A stretch of DNA of 64,000 bases from Chryseobacterium cupriresistens (GCF_046614675.1 NZ_JBKKJT010000002.1:558001-622000); one strand, 5' to 3'. Counted from the first letter of the stretch, positions 25,346-34,680 are shown. The notes: generated by a model not told the origin, from the sequence alone. Made by a program: numbers and translations.

Positions 25346-27340
25346 ATGGCAGAAGTTACAGAAGATGGCTACCACTTCGACATAAAGAAACTTTCCTTCA
25401 TAGGAGTTTTAGTGTCTCTAGGAATTGTTTTTGGAGATATTGGTACCTCTCCGCTTTACGTAATGAAAGCAATTGTGAATGCAAGATCCCAGGGAAGCAA
25501 TATGCCTTTCAATGAATACATAGAAGGAGCTCTTTCATGTATTATCTGGACCCTTACTTTGCAGACCACAATCAAATATGTGATCATTGCTTTGAGAGCA
25601 GACAACAAAGGTGAAGGAGGTATTCTTGCCTTGTTTTCATTGGTAAGAAACCTTAAAAAAGGATGGCTGTACCTTATTGCGATTATTGGTGCTGCGGCAC
25701 TTATTGCAGACGGAGTAATTACCCCATCACTGACGGTAATGTCAGCTATTGAAGGTCTTGAAATTTATAATCCCCATACTCCTGTTGTTCCAATCACCAT
25801 CGGAATTCTGATTGCCATTTTTGTGGTACAGCAGTTCGGGACCAGTTTTATCGGAAAATTTTTTGGTCCGGTAATGGTAGTTTGGTTCCTGGTATTGGGA
25901 GGCCTTGGAGTAATGCATTTAAGTGAAAACTTTGAGATTTTAAGATCTTTCAACCCTTATTACGCTTATAAGCTCATTGTTAACTCTCCGAGTGCCATTG
26001 TCATTCTTGGAGCGGTTTTCCTTTGTACTACCGGAGCAGAAGCACTGTATTCTGACCTGGGACACTGCGGAGCTAAAAACATCAGAGTAAGCTGGGCATT
26101 CGTTAAGATCATGCTTATTCTAAACTATCTTGGACAGGGCGCATGGCTTCTGACCAATCATAACAAACCAGGTTTCTCTGTAATAAACCCGTTCTTCGGA
26201 ATCATGCAGGAATGGATGATCATTCCGGGAGTAATTTTAGCAACAGCCGCTGCAATTATTGCCAGCCAGGCATTGATTACAGGTTCGTTCACCATATTCT
26301 CAGAAGCAATGTCTCTTAACCTTTGGCCGAATCAGAAAATTGATTACCCTTCCGGAGTAAAAGGACAGATGTATATTCCAAGAATCAACTGGGGACTTCT
26401 TATCCTGTGTATCATTGTCGTTCTGCATTTCAAAGAATCAGGAAAAATGGAAGCCGCTTACGGACTTTCCATTACCGTAACGATGTTGATGACCACCGTT
26501 TTATTAGTATTCTGGCTGCTGAAGCATAGAGTAAGCAAGGTTCTGATTCTGGTTTTCGCAATGGTTTACATGGCTATCGAATTAGGATTCTTCAGTGCTA
26601 ACATCATCAAATTTATGGAAGGTGGATGGATTACCGTTGTATTGGCAGGTTCTATCGGAGTTTCTATGTATGCATGGTACAACGGAAGACTGATCAAAAC
26701 AAGATTTATCCAGTTTGTGAAAATAGAAAAATATGTGTCTATCCTTAAAGACATGAAGCTGGACGAAACTATTCCGAAATATGCTACCAATCTTGCTTAC
26801 CTGAGCAGGGCAAAAAGAAATGATGAAGTGGAATCCAAAATTATCTATTCCATCATCAAAAAACAGCCGAAAAGAGCAGATCATTATTTTATCCTGAGTA
26901 TTGTCAATCAGGAAGATCCCTATACTTTCAGATATACTGTAGACGAGATTCTTCCGGGAACCGTCTATAAGATCAATTTCCTTTTAGGATTTAAAGTAGA
27001 CCGAAGAATCAACGATTATTTCAATATGGTTCTTAAAGACTTAATGGCGGACGGAACCATTCCTTCAAGAAGCAGCCATCCATCTTTAAGAGCTCATGAT
27101 ATACCGCCGGATCTTAAATATGTCATCATAGATAACACCTATATCAACGATATCCTTTTAACTGTTAAACAAAAGATTACTCTTAACATTTACAACTTTG
27201 TGAAGTATATAGGAAGTGACGACTTTAAGGCCTGGGGAGTATCTTCGCACAATGTTGAAGTGGAATCTGCACCGATCACAGAATTAACAGTTTATGACAA
27301 TAAGATCGAGCAGTCCGGGTATTTCCGTCACAACTCGTAG
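25346..27340 (+). CDS. kup: Potassium uptake protein, KUP/HAK/KT family
   Basis: 664 residues. About twelve membrane helices in the first ~430 residues with GIVFGDIGTSPLYV, the selectivity-region signature of Kup, and GVITPSLTVMSAIEGLE; then a cytoplasmic C-terminal domain of ~200 residues. It brings K+ in with H+. Single gene with its own promoter and no visible ydaO-type or K+ riboswitch in the 100-base leader. Confidence 0.93.
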   Translation: MAEVTEDGYHFDIKKLSFIGVLVSLGIVFGDIGTSPLYVMKAIVNARSQGSNMPFNEYIEGALSCIIWTLTLQTTIKYVIIALRADNKGEGGILALFSLVRNLKKGWLYLIAIIGAAALIADGVITPSLTVMSAIEGLEIYNPHTPVVPITIGILIAIFVVQQFGTSFIGKFFGPVMVVWFLVLGGLGVMHLSENFEILRSFNPYYAYKLIVNSPSAIVILGAVFLCTTGAEALYSDLGHCGAKNIRVSWAFVKIMLILNYLGQGAWLLTNHNKPGFSVINPFFGIMQEWMIIPGVILATAAAIIASQALITGSFTIFSEAMSLNLWPNQKIDYPSGVKGQMYIPRINWGLLILCIIVVLHFKESGKMEAAYGLSITVTMLMTTVLLVFWLLKHRVSKVLILVFAMVYMAIELGFFSANIIKFMEGGWITVVLAGSIGVSMYAWYNGRLIKTRFIQFVKIEKYVSILKDMKLDETIPKYATNLAYLSRAKRNDEVESKIIYSIIKKQPKRADHYFILSIVNQEDPYTFRYTVDEILPGTVYKINFLLGFKVDRRINDYFNMVLKDLMADGTIPSRSSHPSLRAHDIPPDLKYVIIDNTYINDILLTVKQKITLNIYNFVKYIGSDDFKAWGVSSHNVEVESAPITELTVYDNKIEQSGYFRHNS

Positions 27341-27381
27341 CCACCTGTATTAACCATACTATCTATTTAAATAAAATTCAA

Positions 27382-27389
27382 TAAATTTG
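27382..27389 (+). promoter_or_regulatory. -7 box for the Fur-family gene
   Basis: TAAATTTG, 15 bases before the start codon. Confidence 0.5.
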
Positions 27390-27404
27390 TAGATAATTTT
27401 TTTA

Positions 27405-27878
27405 ATGGATACAATACAAAAAGAAAAAAATATAGCTTTGATCAAGGATGTTTTGAGAAACTACTTATTAGAAAAAGGGTTCAGAAACACACCTGAAAGA
27501 TATACGATATTGGAAGAAATTTATAATATGGATCATCACTTCAATGTTGATGATCTGTATCTTCTGATGATGCAGAAGAAATATCACGTTTCCAAAGCAA
27601 CGATTTACAACACGATTGAAATTTTCCTTGATGCAGGTTTAATCCGTAAGCATCAGTTCGGAGAAAAGACATTGACTTCTTCGTCTTATGAAAAGTCTTA
27701 TTTTGACAAACAGCATGATCACCTGGTGATCTACAAAAAAGACTCTGATAAAGAGATTGAGGAAATTATTGAATTCTGTGACCCAAGAATCCAAGGAATC
27801 AAAGAAGCCATTGAAGAAGCATTTGGCGTAAAAATTGATTCTCATTCGCTATATTTCTATGGCACTAAGAATGACTAA
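27405..27878 (+). CDS. Fur-family transcriptional regulator without the structural Cys pairs
   Basis: 157 residues. Winged-helix DNA-binding half (GFRNTPERYTILEEIYNMDHHFNVDDLYLLM ... VSKATIYNTIEIFLDAGLI) and a dimerisation half with QHDHLV, the regulatory-metal HDH. The CxxC motifs that normally hold structural zinc are absent: only one Cys (EFCDPRIQ) is seen. Probably senses Fe, Zn or Mn; the Cys-less form occurs in flavobacterial Fur. It is 3 bases before the OstA-like gene, so both are one transcript. Possible own-operator palindromes were not found by eye. Confidence 0.88.
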   Translation: MDTIQKEKNIALIKDVLRNYLLEKGFRNTPERYTILEEIYNMDHHFNVDDLYLLMMQKKYHVSKATIYNTIEIFLDAGLIRKHQFGEKTLTSSSYEKSYFDKQHDHLVIYKKDSDKEIEEIIEFCDPRIQGIKEAIEEAFGVKIDSHSLYFYGTKND

Positions 27879-27881
27879 TTA

Positions 27882-29621
27882 ATGAGAATAGCCCTTTTTC
27901 TGTTACTCTTTATTTCTACGCTCAACTTTGCGCAGGATAAAACTCCTGTGAAGAGAGATCCTTATCTGCAGGCTCCTTCACCCACTCAGCCTCAACAGGT
28001 GAGACCTGAAGATAAAGTAAAGATCATCCACGCAGACGAAATCAAGAAAGATCCTGAAAAATACGACGGGAATCAATATTTTACCGGTCATGTTCAGATA
28101 GAACATCAGGGATCCATTCTTACTGCAGATGAAGTAGTTCTGTATAATGAAGAAAACTTTGTAAAAGCAATAGGTAATACAAGACTTCAAAATACAGACG
28201 GCTCTGTAATCACAGCAGGAGAAATGGAATATGATGCCAATACCCAGAAAGGTGTTGCCCGAAAAAATGTGGTCCTGACGGATCCTAAACAGACCATAAA
28301 AACAGATATTCTGTATTATGACAGGCTGGCTAATCAAGCGTATTTTAATACAGGAGGAACGATCTCGGATGGCCAGAATGTTACCTATGCTAAAGTAGGA
28401 ACTTATTTTCTCAATACAAGAGTAGTTGACCTTACAGGAAATGTAAAGATTGAAACCCCTCAGTATACTATAGAAGGTCCAAATATCAAGCAGAATCAAA
28501 ACACAAAAATTGCCGATTTTAATGGTCCTACAACCATTACCAGCAAAACCAATCCACGAAACAGAATCTATACGGAAAGAGGAACCTATAAAATGGATTC
28601 CAAGGAGGCGTATTTAACCAAAAACTCAAGGATATTTTACAATGAAAAAATCCTTACCGGTGATGATATGTACTACAATCAGATTTCAGGGTTTGGTAAA
28701 GCAACAGGCAATGTAACCCTGGATGATCCTAAAGAAAGAAGATACATAAAAGGAGGATACGGAGAAATTTTTGAGAAAAAAGACTCTGCAATGATGACCA
28801 AAAGTCCGTATGCTGTAAAAGTGATGGAAAAAGACTCCATTTATTTCGCTGCAGAAAAAATTATCTCTTATCAAAGACCGGACTCACTGGATATCAAAGT
28901 GAAGAAAAGCTATCTTAGAGCCTTCAAAAAAGCCCGTATTTATAAATCCAATGCACAGGGAAGAGCAGATTCCATTGCTTTCAACGAAACAGACGGAATC
29001 ATGCATATGTATACCAACCCGATTCTTTGGAGCGGTGAAAAGCAGGTAACCGGAGATAAAGTAGAAGCCTACTTCAATACCAAAACGGAAGATATTGATT
29101 CCTTAAAAGTAATTGGAAATGCTTTTGCCATCAGTAAAGTAGACTCCCTGAACCTGAAAGATGAGTTCAATCAGGTGAAAGGGAAATTCATGACGGTGTA
29201 CTATGAGAAAAATGCTATTAAAGAAGCAAGAGTAGTTGGAAACGCCCAATCTATCGTCTATGTTGATGATACCGATCAGGAAACCAAAAAACCGGAAAGA
29301 ATAGGGATTACCTTGTCTACCTGCGGAATTATCGGAGCATTGTTTGAAGAAAGAGCATTACAGATTATTTCCTGCAGTATCGGAGCTGTTTCCGATACCT
29401 ATCCGATGAGTATGATAGAGCCGTCAAAAAGAAAGTTCCCGGATTTTAACTGGAATACCAAAGACAGGATCCGGAAATGGCAGGACATCCTTGTAGACAC
29501 TCCGAATAACGAAGAAATACAATATACAGCAGATAATGAGCTCTTCGATAAAGCACAGAAAGCCATAGATGATGAAAAGGCCAAAGAAGAAGCTAAAAAA
29601 CCTAAACGTACCAGAAAATAA
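27882..29621 (+). CDS. OstA/LptA-like periplasmic protein
   Basis: 579 residues with a signal peptide (1-18, FAQ). Beta-rich OstA/LptA-type repeats fill residues ~45-400 (for example YFTGHVQIEHQGSILTADEVVLY, AIGNTRLQNTDGSVITAGEMEYD). LptA-family proteins bridge LPS to the outer membrane; this long single-protein form is typical of flavobacteria and likely helps move LPS or another lipid across the periplasm. The C-terminus is Lys-rich (KKPKRTRK). Co-transcribed with the Fur-family gene; metal control of envelope transport is speculative. Confidence 0.85.
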   Translation: MRIALFLLLFISTLNFAQDKTPVKRDPYLQAPSPTQPQQVRPEDKVKIIHADEIKKDPEKYDGNQYFTGHVQIEHQGSILTADEVVLYNEENFVKAIGNTRLQNTDGSVITAGEMEYDANTQKGVARKNVVLTDPKQTIKTDILYYDRLANQAYFNTGGTISDGQNVTYAKVGTYFLNTRVVDLTGNVKIETPQYTIEGPNIKQNQNTKIADFNGPTTITSKTNPRNRIYTERGTYKMDSKEAYLTKNSRIFYNEKILTGDDMYYNQISGFGKATGNVTLDDPKERRYIKGGYGEIFEKKDSAMMTKSPYAVKVMEKDSIYFAAEKIISYQRPDSLDIKVKKSYLRAFKKARIYKSNAQGRADSIAFNETDGIMHMYTNPILWSGEKQVTGDKVEAYFNTKTEDIDSLKVIGNAFAISKVDSLNLKDEFNQVKGKFMTVYYEKNAIKEARVVGNAQSIVYVDDTDQETKKPERIGITLSTCGIIGALFEERALQIISCSIGAVSDTYPMSMIEPSKRKFPDFNWNTKDRIRKWQDILVDTPNNEEIQYTADNELFDKAQKAIDDEKAKEEAKKPKRTRK

Positions 29622-29624
29622 CAG

Positions 29625-29652
29625 AAAGACCAGTAAAGTGCTGGTCTTTTTT
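29625..29652 (+). terminator. Rho-independent terminator after the OstA-like gene
   Basis: AAAGACCAG/CTGGTCTTT stem with 7-base loop, then T run. Confidence 0.88.
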
Positions 29653-29711
29653 GTGGATTAATTTTAACGTTTAATGAATCTTTTATAGCTTTGCTGAAAT
29701 TTTTGGAGACA

Positions 29712-30893
29712 ATGGAAATGCATAAAGATTTTTTTACATATCAGGCTCAAACCACAAAATTTGCTGCAGGTTTTGAAGTAGAGAAAGCAATAGGAAGCTA
29801 TATTTACGGTACAGACGGAAAAAGATATCTTGACTTTGTAGCAGGAGTTTCTGCCAATACGCTGGGACATTCACATCCTAAAGTTGTGGATGCTATCAAA
29901 GAGCAGACCGATAAATACCTTCACGTCATGGTGTATGGTGAATATGCACAGGAAAAGCCTGTAGCACTATGCAGATTGCTTGCTGAAGCTACTCCTGATC
30001 CCCTGGAAGTTACATACCTTGTGAATAGCGGTGCGGAAGCCATTGACGGAAGCTTAAAATTAGCCAAAAGATACACCGGAAGAGAAGAAATTGTTTCCTT
30101 TAAAAACTCTTACCATGGAAATACCCACGGCGCTTTGAGTGTTTCAGGAAATGAAACTCACAAGAGAGAATTCCGTCCTTTATTACCGATGGTTTCTTTT
30201 ATTGAATTTAACAATGAAGAAGATTTCGATAAAATCACAGAAAAGACGGCTTGTGTTATCCTTGAAACCATTCAGGGAGCAGCAGGGTTTTTAGTGCCGG
30301 ATAACGACTACCTGATCAAACTGAAGAGAAGATGTGAAGAAGTAGGGGCACTTCTGATTCTGGATGAAATACAGCCGGGATTCGGACGGACAGGGAAGTT
30401 GTTCTCTTTCGAACACTTTGGAATTGTTCCGGATATTCTTGTGATGGGTAAAGGTATGGGAGGAGGTGTTCCTGTGGGAGCTTTTATGAGCTCCAGAGAA
30501 ATCATGGAAACGCTTTCACATTCTCCTAAATTAGGGCATATTACTACTTTTGGAGGAAATCCACTCATTGCAGCGGCAAGTTATGCTACATTGAAAGAAG
30601 TGCTGGAAAGCGGTTTAATGAACGAAGTGGAGGAAAAAGAGAAGTTGTTCAGAGAACTTTTGGTTCACCCTAAAATCAAAAATATCAACGGTAAAGGGCT
30701 GATGCTTGCCGTCAACTTAGGAACTCCTGAATACACACTGGAAGTAGCTAAAAAATGCATGGACAAAGGGCTTGTTGTTTTCTGGCAATTGTACAGAAAT
30801 GAATACCTCAGAATCTCTCCGCCTCTTACATTATCTCTGGATGAAATAAGAGAAGGATGTCAGATTATTCTCGATATACTGAATGAAAATTAA
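29712..30893 (+). CDS. Class III PLP aminotransferase (acetylornithine/ornithine type)
   Basis: 393 residues from the ATG at 29712; a TTG at 29691 is less likely. AT-III fold: NSGAEAIDGSLKLAKRYTGR (phosphate-binding), SYHGNTHGALS, LILDEIQPGFGRTG with the PLP Asp, and the Schiff-base Lys in VMGKGMGGGVPVGA. Substrate unclear: in Bacteroidota this subgroup is annotated as aspartate aminotransferase family or acetylornithine aminotransferase. No arginine-biosynthesis genes next to it. Strong terminator behind. Confidence 0.88.
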   Translation: MEMHKDFFTYQAQTTKFAAGFEVEKAIGSYIYGTDGKRYLDFVAGVSANTLGHSHPKVVDAIKEQTDKYLHVMVYGEYAQEKPVALCRLLAEATPDPLEVTYLVNSGAEAIDGSLKLAKRYTGREEIVSFKNSYHGNTHGALSVSGNETHKREFRPLLPMVSFIEFNNEEDFDKITEKTACVILETIQGAAGFLVPDNDYLIKLKRRCEEVGALLILDEIQPGFGRTGKLFSFEHFGIVPDILVMGKGMGGGVPVGAFMSSREIMETLSHSPKLGHITTFGGNPLIAAASYATLKEVLESGLMNEVEEKEKLFRELLVHPKIKNINGKGLMLAVNLGTPEYTLEVAKKCMDKGLVVFWQLYRNEYLRISPPLTLSLDEIREGCQIILDILNEN

Positions 30894-30900
30894 AAATAAA

Positions 30901-30927
30901 ATCTCTCCGGAAAGGAGAGATTTTTTT
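30901..30927 (+). terminator. Rho-independent terminator
   Basis: ATCTCTCC/GGAGAGAT stem, GGAAA loop, seven T residues. Confidence 0.9.
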
Positions 30928-31081
30928 ATGTCTTGCATGGTAACTTTTAGCTTTAAAACTTACCATCACAGGGATGTAAAGCCAGTGATAAATATCATGC
31001 AGATTCTATAAAAAAGTAATTGTTTTTTTGCGTAATAAAAAAATTAATTTATATATTGCGGGACGATAAAACAAAGATTAT

Positions 31082-31468
31082 ATGGCGAAACATAAAGTCC
31101 ATTACGAATTTCCAATGCACTGTTTATCAGAGATTTTATATGAATATCTGGCGACTGCAGAGGGATTGTCTGAATGGTTTGCGGATGAGGTAACAGAGAA
31201 AGGCGATGATTTCTTTTTTAGCTGGGGTGGAGGTCCTGCTGAGAAGGCCACTTTGATCAGATATAAGCCTGAAGGTTTCGTGCGTTTCAGATGGGAAGAA
31301 GATGAAGGAACAAAAAATTTCTTTGAAATGACGATCACTATCGATGATATTACAGAAGATCTTGCTTTAAATATTACAGACTTCTGTGAAGAAGGTGATG
31401 AAGAGGAAAATGCAATGTATTGGGAAAATCTTATCGAAAACCTGAGAATAAAACTAGGTGCGGCATAA
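31082..31468 (+). CDS. START-like domain protein
   Basis: 128 residues, START/SRPBCC-like helix-grip fold with an acidic composition (FADEVTEKGDDFFFSWGG, RWEEDEGTKNFFEM, EEGDEEENAMYWENL). Matches the flavobacterial START-like family. It probably binds a hydrophobic ligand; none is known. 78 bases before the class IV aminotransferase-like gene; no terminator between, so co-transcription is likely. Confidence 0.85.
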   Translation: MAKHKVHYEFPMHCLSEILYEYLATAEGLSEWFADEVTEKGDDFFFSWGGGPAEKATLIRYKPEGFVRFRWEEDEGTKNFFEMTITIDDITEDLALNITDFCEEGDEEENAMYWENLIENLRIKLGAA

Positions 31469-31546
31469 TACCGGGCTATATGAAATGATAAAACTGATGA
31501 ACGATTTATCGTTCATTATTTTTTTGTAAATAAATTACATCAAAAT

Positions 31547-32362
31547 TTGGAAAATCAATATTTTACATCAGACGAGTTACATGTAAAGAACAGAGCTTTT
31601 CTTTGGGGAGACTCAGTAAAAGTTTCTTTCTTTCTAAGAAATGGTGGATTGATCATGGACGAAGAATGCTATTTTTTTCTAATGGCTTCCATGAGAAAGA
31701 TGAGACTGAATATTCCTTTGACTTACACGCTGGAGTTTTTCCAGACCCTTTTTCAAAAAGAAATTATTGAAGGCAAAGGCATAAGCAATGGAATTATCAA
31801 TTTCCAGGTGTTCAGAAATAATGATGGAATGACATTGGCAAAATCTTCTGTTTCCTATTTTTACGAAGTGACGGAAATGGCTGATGTGCTTGCTGTTCAT
31901 CAAAGACCTCTGGAATTGGATTTGATTAAGGAAATTAATGTTAATAACAACCTTTTGAGCAATATCCGGGTTCACTGTCCGGAAAACATTTACGGAGTGA
32001 TCTATGCGCAGGAAAATGATCTTGACGATGTGATCCTTCTGAATCCAAACAAAAGAATAGCACGTACCACTGCCGGAAACCTTCTCTTTTTGGAAGGTGA
32101 TGTTATCAAAGTACCAAAGCAGACGGAAGGAGCTTACATTTCTCCTTTGATGGAAAACTTTGTTACTTTTTTACATAAAAATAATCTTGCAGATATTCAG
32201 GAACACGAGATTATCGCATTTGAATCTCAGAAGGCTGAAGAAATTTTAATGATTTCTGATGAGAAAGGTATGTTTTCTGTAGGTAAGATAAGAAACAAGA
32301 CTTTTGAAACCTCGCGTTTCTCCGGATTGGTAGAAAGCTGGAAGAAAAGTTTTAATTCATAA
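31547..32362 (+). CDS. Class IV aminotransferase-like protein with Arg replacing the PLP Lys
   Basis: 271 residues from a TTG start (no ATG or GTG in frame upstream before a low-complexity stretch). The class IV fold is recognisable: a WGDSVKVSFFLRNGGLI N-terminus and a C-terminal AQENDLDDVILLNPNKRIARTTAGNLLFLEG, the counterpart of the ExxTSNIF motif. In functional relatives the segment before it reads LLSTLKTTN with the Schiff-base Lys; here it is LLSNIRVHC, putting Arg141 at that site. A role without PLP chemistry, or a different cofactor, is suggested. Terminator follows. Confidence 0.8.
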   Translation: MENQYFTSDELHVKNRAFLWGDSVKVSFFLRNGGLIMDEECYFFLMASMRKMRLNIPLTYTLEFFQTLFQKEIIEGKGISNGIINFQVFRNNDGMTLAKSSVSYFYEVTEMADVLAVHQRPLELDLIKEINVNNNLLSNIRVHCPENIYGVIYAQENDLDDVILLNPNKRIARTTAGNLLFLEGDVIKVPKQTEGAYISPLMENFVTFLHKNNLADIQEHEIIAFESQKAEEILMISDEKGMFSVGKIRNKTFETSRFSGLVESWKKSFNS

Positions 32363-32370
32363 AAATTGAC

Positions 32371-32417
32371 AAACCCGGTAAACAACAAAGTTCCAGAAGT
32401 CCTTTACCGGGTTTTAT
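32371..32417. terminator. Bidirectional terminator between convergent genes
   Basis: Perfect 12-bp stem AAACCCGGTAAA/TTTACCGGGTTT with a 20-base loop. Confidence 0.78.
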
Positions 32418-32447
32418 TCTGAGTAAAATCAGAAATTGTTTCTTTAT

Positions 32448-33032
32448 TTAATATTCGTTGATAATCTCAACAAATTTTTGTGCGATTTCTTTCTGCCCTT
32501 TCTCACTGGTAATATAATTCCTGTTATCGGAATTATTGATAAAACCAAGTTCTACCAATACAGCAGGTGCTTTGGTTTCTCTTAGCATGTGAAGATTTTG
32601 GCGTTCTTCAATTTTACGGGCATTGAATTTCTTATAGATTTTTCCGGCCAACTCCTTTGATACGTCAGAATTCTGAACGTAAACTTCAAATCCGTTGTCA
32701 GATCTCTCCTTCTGAGGAGAACTGTTAACGTGAAGAGAAATGACCATTTCAGGGTTCAGCTTATTGATCTGATCTGTTCTTTCAGCAAGGGTAGGAGAAC
32801 TGTCTGAATCCCTTGTTAAAATGACCTCATACTTATCCTGGCTTTCATTGATTTTCCGGATTTCCTTAGCAATGCTTAATGCAATATTTTTTTCCAGAAT
32901 TTCACCATAAGCAGCCCCAAAATCATTTCCGCCATGTCCGGCATCAATGACAATGTATTTTTTGCTGATAGGAGTAAATGATAAAAACGCTGTAGAAAAT
33001 ATTGATAAAGCAAGTAGTGTAATACCTTTCAT
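32448..33032 (-). CDS. N-acetylmuramoyl-L-alanine amidase, Amidase_3 fold
   Basis: 194 residues. Signal peptide (about 1-20). Zinc ligands appear in IDAGHGGND (His33), ILEKNIAL (Glu47) and ISLHVNSSP, with the catalytic Glu in VLVELGFINN. It cuts the MurNAc-L-Ala bond in peptidoglycan, often for daughter-cell separation. Short catalytic form with no AMIN or SPOR domain. The phylogenetically usual companion mce gene is not adjacent. Confidence 0.92.
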   Translation of the reverse strand: MKGITLLALSIFSTAFLSFTPISKKYIVIDAGHGGNDFGAAYGEILEKNIALSIAKEIRKINESQDKYEVILTRDSDSSPTLAERTDQINKLNPEMVISLHVNSSPQKERSDNGFEVYVQNSDVSKELAGKIYKKFNARKIEERQNLHMLRETKAPAVLVELGFINNSDNRNYITSEKGQKEIAQKFVEIINEY

Positions 33033-33135
33033 ATCAGTGATTTTAGTTTTTCAAAGAACGGAAAAACTTTCTTTAAAATTGGTTAAAAGAATCTTAAAGT
33101 TTGTTAATTATCAGAATGATACGAAAAATATACTT

Positions 33136-33684
33136 TTAGTTCAGGGAAATATCTTCAGGGGAGTTGGCCCAGAGAAGAAATTCTCCTCCAAGATTCTGCA
33201 TAATAGATTTCCAGAGTGTCTGATCATTGGGAAGCGTATAATCAAGATTATAAACATCCACTACTGTCCACATTTTCCTTTGAACTTCAGTATCCAGCTG
33301 ATGAGAAGACCATCCGGAATATCCTGAAAATATTTTGATGTGGTTGATATCCAGTTCACTGCTTAAAACCGCATTAATGATCCGTTCAATATCTTCTGTA
33401 AGATAGTATTCATCAGTAATGTCTGTATAGATCTCTGTAACTCTTTTGCCTTTTACAATGAAAAACACCTTGTCGTTTTCTACAGGTCCTCCATCATATA
33501 CCTCAATTTTAAAGTCAAAAAAATCTTTGAATTTGCTACTCATCTGGCTGTTCTTTTTATTCAATATCAAACCAAATGCACCACTTTCATTATGTTCAAT
33601 AACCAATACTACCGATCTTGAAAAAATATCGCCGGAAATGTCGGGTGTCGAGATTAATATTTTACCTTTGTATGAGTGATTCAT
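33136..33684 (-). CDS. YqgE/AlgH family protein
   Basis: 182 residues from the ATG at 33684; the open frame extends further upstream but that part lies over the divergent pdxH start. The UPF0301 fold is clear: ISTPDISGDIFSRSVVLVIEHNESGAFGLILNK, YDGGPVENDKVFFI, FSGYSGWSSHQLDTEV. Function not established in the family (alginate regulation in Pseudomonas). A TAAATTTG box on its strand ends 3 bases before the ATG. Confidence 0.9.
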   Translation of the reverse strand: MNHSYKGKILISTPDISGDIFSRSVVLVIEHNESGAFGLILNKKNSQMSSKFKDFFDFKIEVYDGGPVENDKVFFIVKGKRVTEIYTDITDEYYLTEDIERIINAVLSSELDINHIKIFSGYSGWSSHQLDTEVQRKMWTVVDVYNLDYTLPNDQTLWKSIMQNLGGEFLLWANSPEDISLN

Positions 33685-33695
33685 ACTCAAATTTA
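33663..33695. promoter_or_regulatory. Overlapping divergent -7 boxes for yqgE-like gene and pdxH
   Basis: Minus-strand TAAATTTG (complement of 33688-33695) sits 3 bases before the YqgE ATG. Plus-strand TACCTTTG (33663-33670) lies inside the YqgE N-terminal codons and 38 bases before pdxH. The two promoters would read through each other. Confidence 0.45.
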
Positions 33696-33708
33696 ATAAA
33701 AAATATTT

Positions 33709-34350
33709 ATGGAAAACCTGCACGACAGAAGAAAAGTGTACGAGAAATCCCAACTTATTGAAAGTGAGATAAAACAAAATCCAATTGAACAGTTCAGAGA
33801 CTGGTTTTTGGATGCCAATGAGAGCCCGATGATCTCAGAAGCTAATGCTATGGCGGTTTCTACAGTGGAAGAAGATGGGTGCCCAAGAACAAGAATGGTA
33901 CTGCTTAAAGCATATACCCACGAAGGATTTATTTTTTATACCAATTATAACAGCAGAAAAGGAAAAGCAATAGAAAACAACCATAAAGCCTGCCTGCATT
34001 TTTTCTGGCCTAATCTTGAAAGGCAGATTATCATCAAAGCTGATCTTGAAAAGGTGGCAGAAAACCTTAGCGACGGTTATTTCCATTCAAGACCGAAAGG
34101 AAGTCAGTTAGGAGCTGTTGTTTCGCCGCAAAGTCAGGAGATTCCCAATAGAGAATTTCTGGAAGATAAATTAAAAGAGCTTGAAAAGGAGTATGAAAAT
34201 ACGGAAGTTCCAAGACCAGCCCACTGGGGCGGATATCTTGCCAGACCTTATGAAATTGAATTCTGGCAGGGAAGACCTAATCGTCTTCATGACAGGATTA
34301 TTTATGAGCTTGAAGATCTTGACTGGAAAATCTCGAGACTGGCTCCGTAA
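33709..34350 (+). CDS. pdxH: Pyridoxamine 5'-phosphate oxidase
   Basis: 213 residues, usual length. FMN-binding split-barrel: MISEANAMAVSTVEEDG, RMVLLKAYTHEGFIFYTNYNSRKG, HFFWPNLERQI, HSRPKGSQLGAVVSPQS and the C-terminal EFWQGRPNRLHDR ... WKISRLAP are all diagnostic. It oxidises pyridoxine/pyridoxamine phosphate to PLP, which two aminotransferase-type genes nearby could use. Only 24 bases separate it from the divergent YqgE gene. Confidence 0.95.
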   Translation: MENLHDRRKVYEKSQLIESEIKQNPIEQFRDWFLDANESPMISEANAMAVSTVEEDGCPRTRMVLLKAYTHEGFIFYTNYNSRKGKAIENNHKACLHFFWPNLERQIIIKADLEKVAENLSDGYFHSRPKGSQLGAVVSPQSQEIPNREFLEDKLKELEKEYENTEVPRPAHWGGYLARPYEIEFWQGRPNRLHDRIIYELEDLDWKISRLAP

Positions 34351-34353
34351 TGG

Positions 34354-34388
34354 GAAGTTAGAAGTTAGAAGTTAGAAGTTAGAAGTTA
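34354..34388. repeat. Five perfect copies of the 7-mer GAAGTTA
   Basis: Begins 4 bases after pdxH; followed by a variant copy GAAGTGG. The 7-base period is of the short-tandem type scattered through intergenic DNA of this genus (compare 7480-7560, 12260-12330, 59360-59430 here). Confidence 0.85.
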
Positions 34389-34439
34389 GAAGTGGCGGTT
34401 TTTAATAGGAGATAAGGCGCTTGAAAAATTTGTAATATC

Positions 34440-34680
34440 AATAGAAGCGGGCTTTAGCCCGCTTATTTTATGTGTACAATGATAGAGGATTTAACCACAA
34501 TTTAGTTTTCAGCTGCTTACTGTAGCTTTTTTAGGTTTGGTTAAAGCCATCGGAATTGAATATTTATCTTTTAAACGGACTAAGCCCGTTCCTATCGAAT
34601 GATTATACTTTTCAAAATATCATAGGCTTCCACTATCAATAGAAGCGGATTTTAGCCCGCTTATTTTTATTAGATATGAT
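34440..34680. repeat. Cluster of AAGCGGGCTTTAGCCCGCTT-type palindromes
   Basis: Copy 1 has perfect 8-bp arms AAGCGGGC/GCCCGCTT (34445-34464). Copy 2 (34643-34662) has the same context (ATAGAAGCGG..TTTAGCCCGCTTATTTT). A middle unit ACGGACTAAGCCCGTTCCTATCGAA and a half unit GGCTTTAGCC (34684-34693) lie between/after. The rest of 34351-34760 carries no gene I can support. Confidence 0.75.

Noticed and set aside
33685..33777. N-terminal extension of the YqgE protein
   Set aside because: It overlaps the divergent pdxH start and lacks the family N-terminus; the ATG at 33684 fits.
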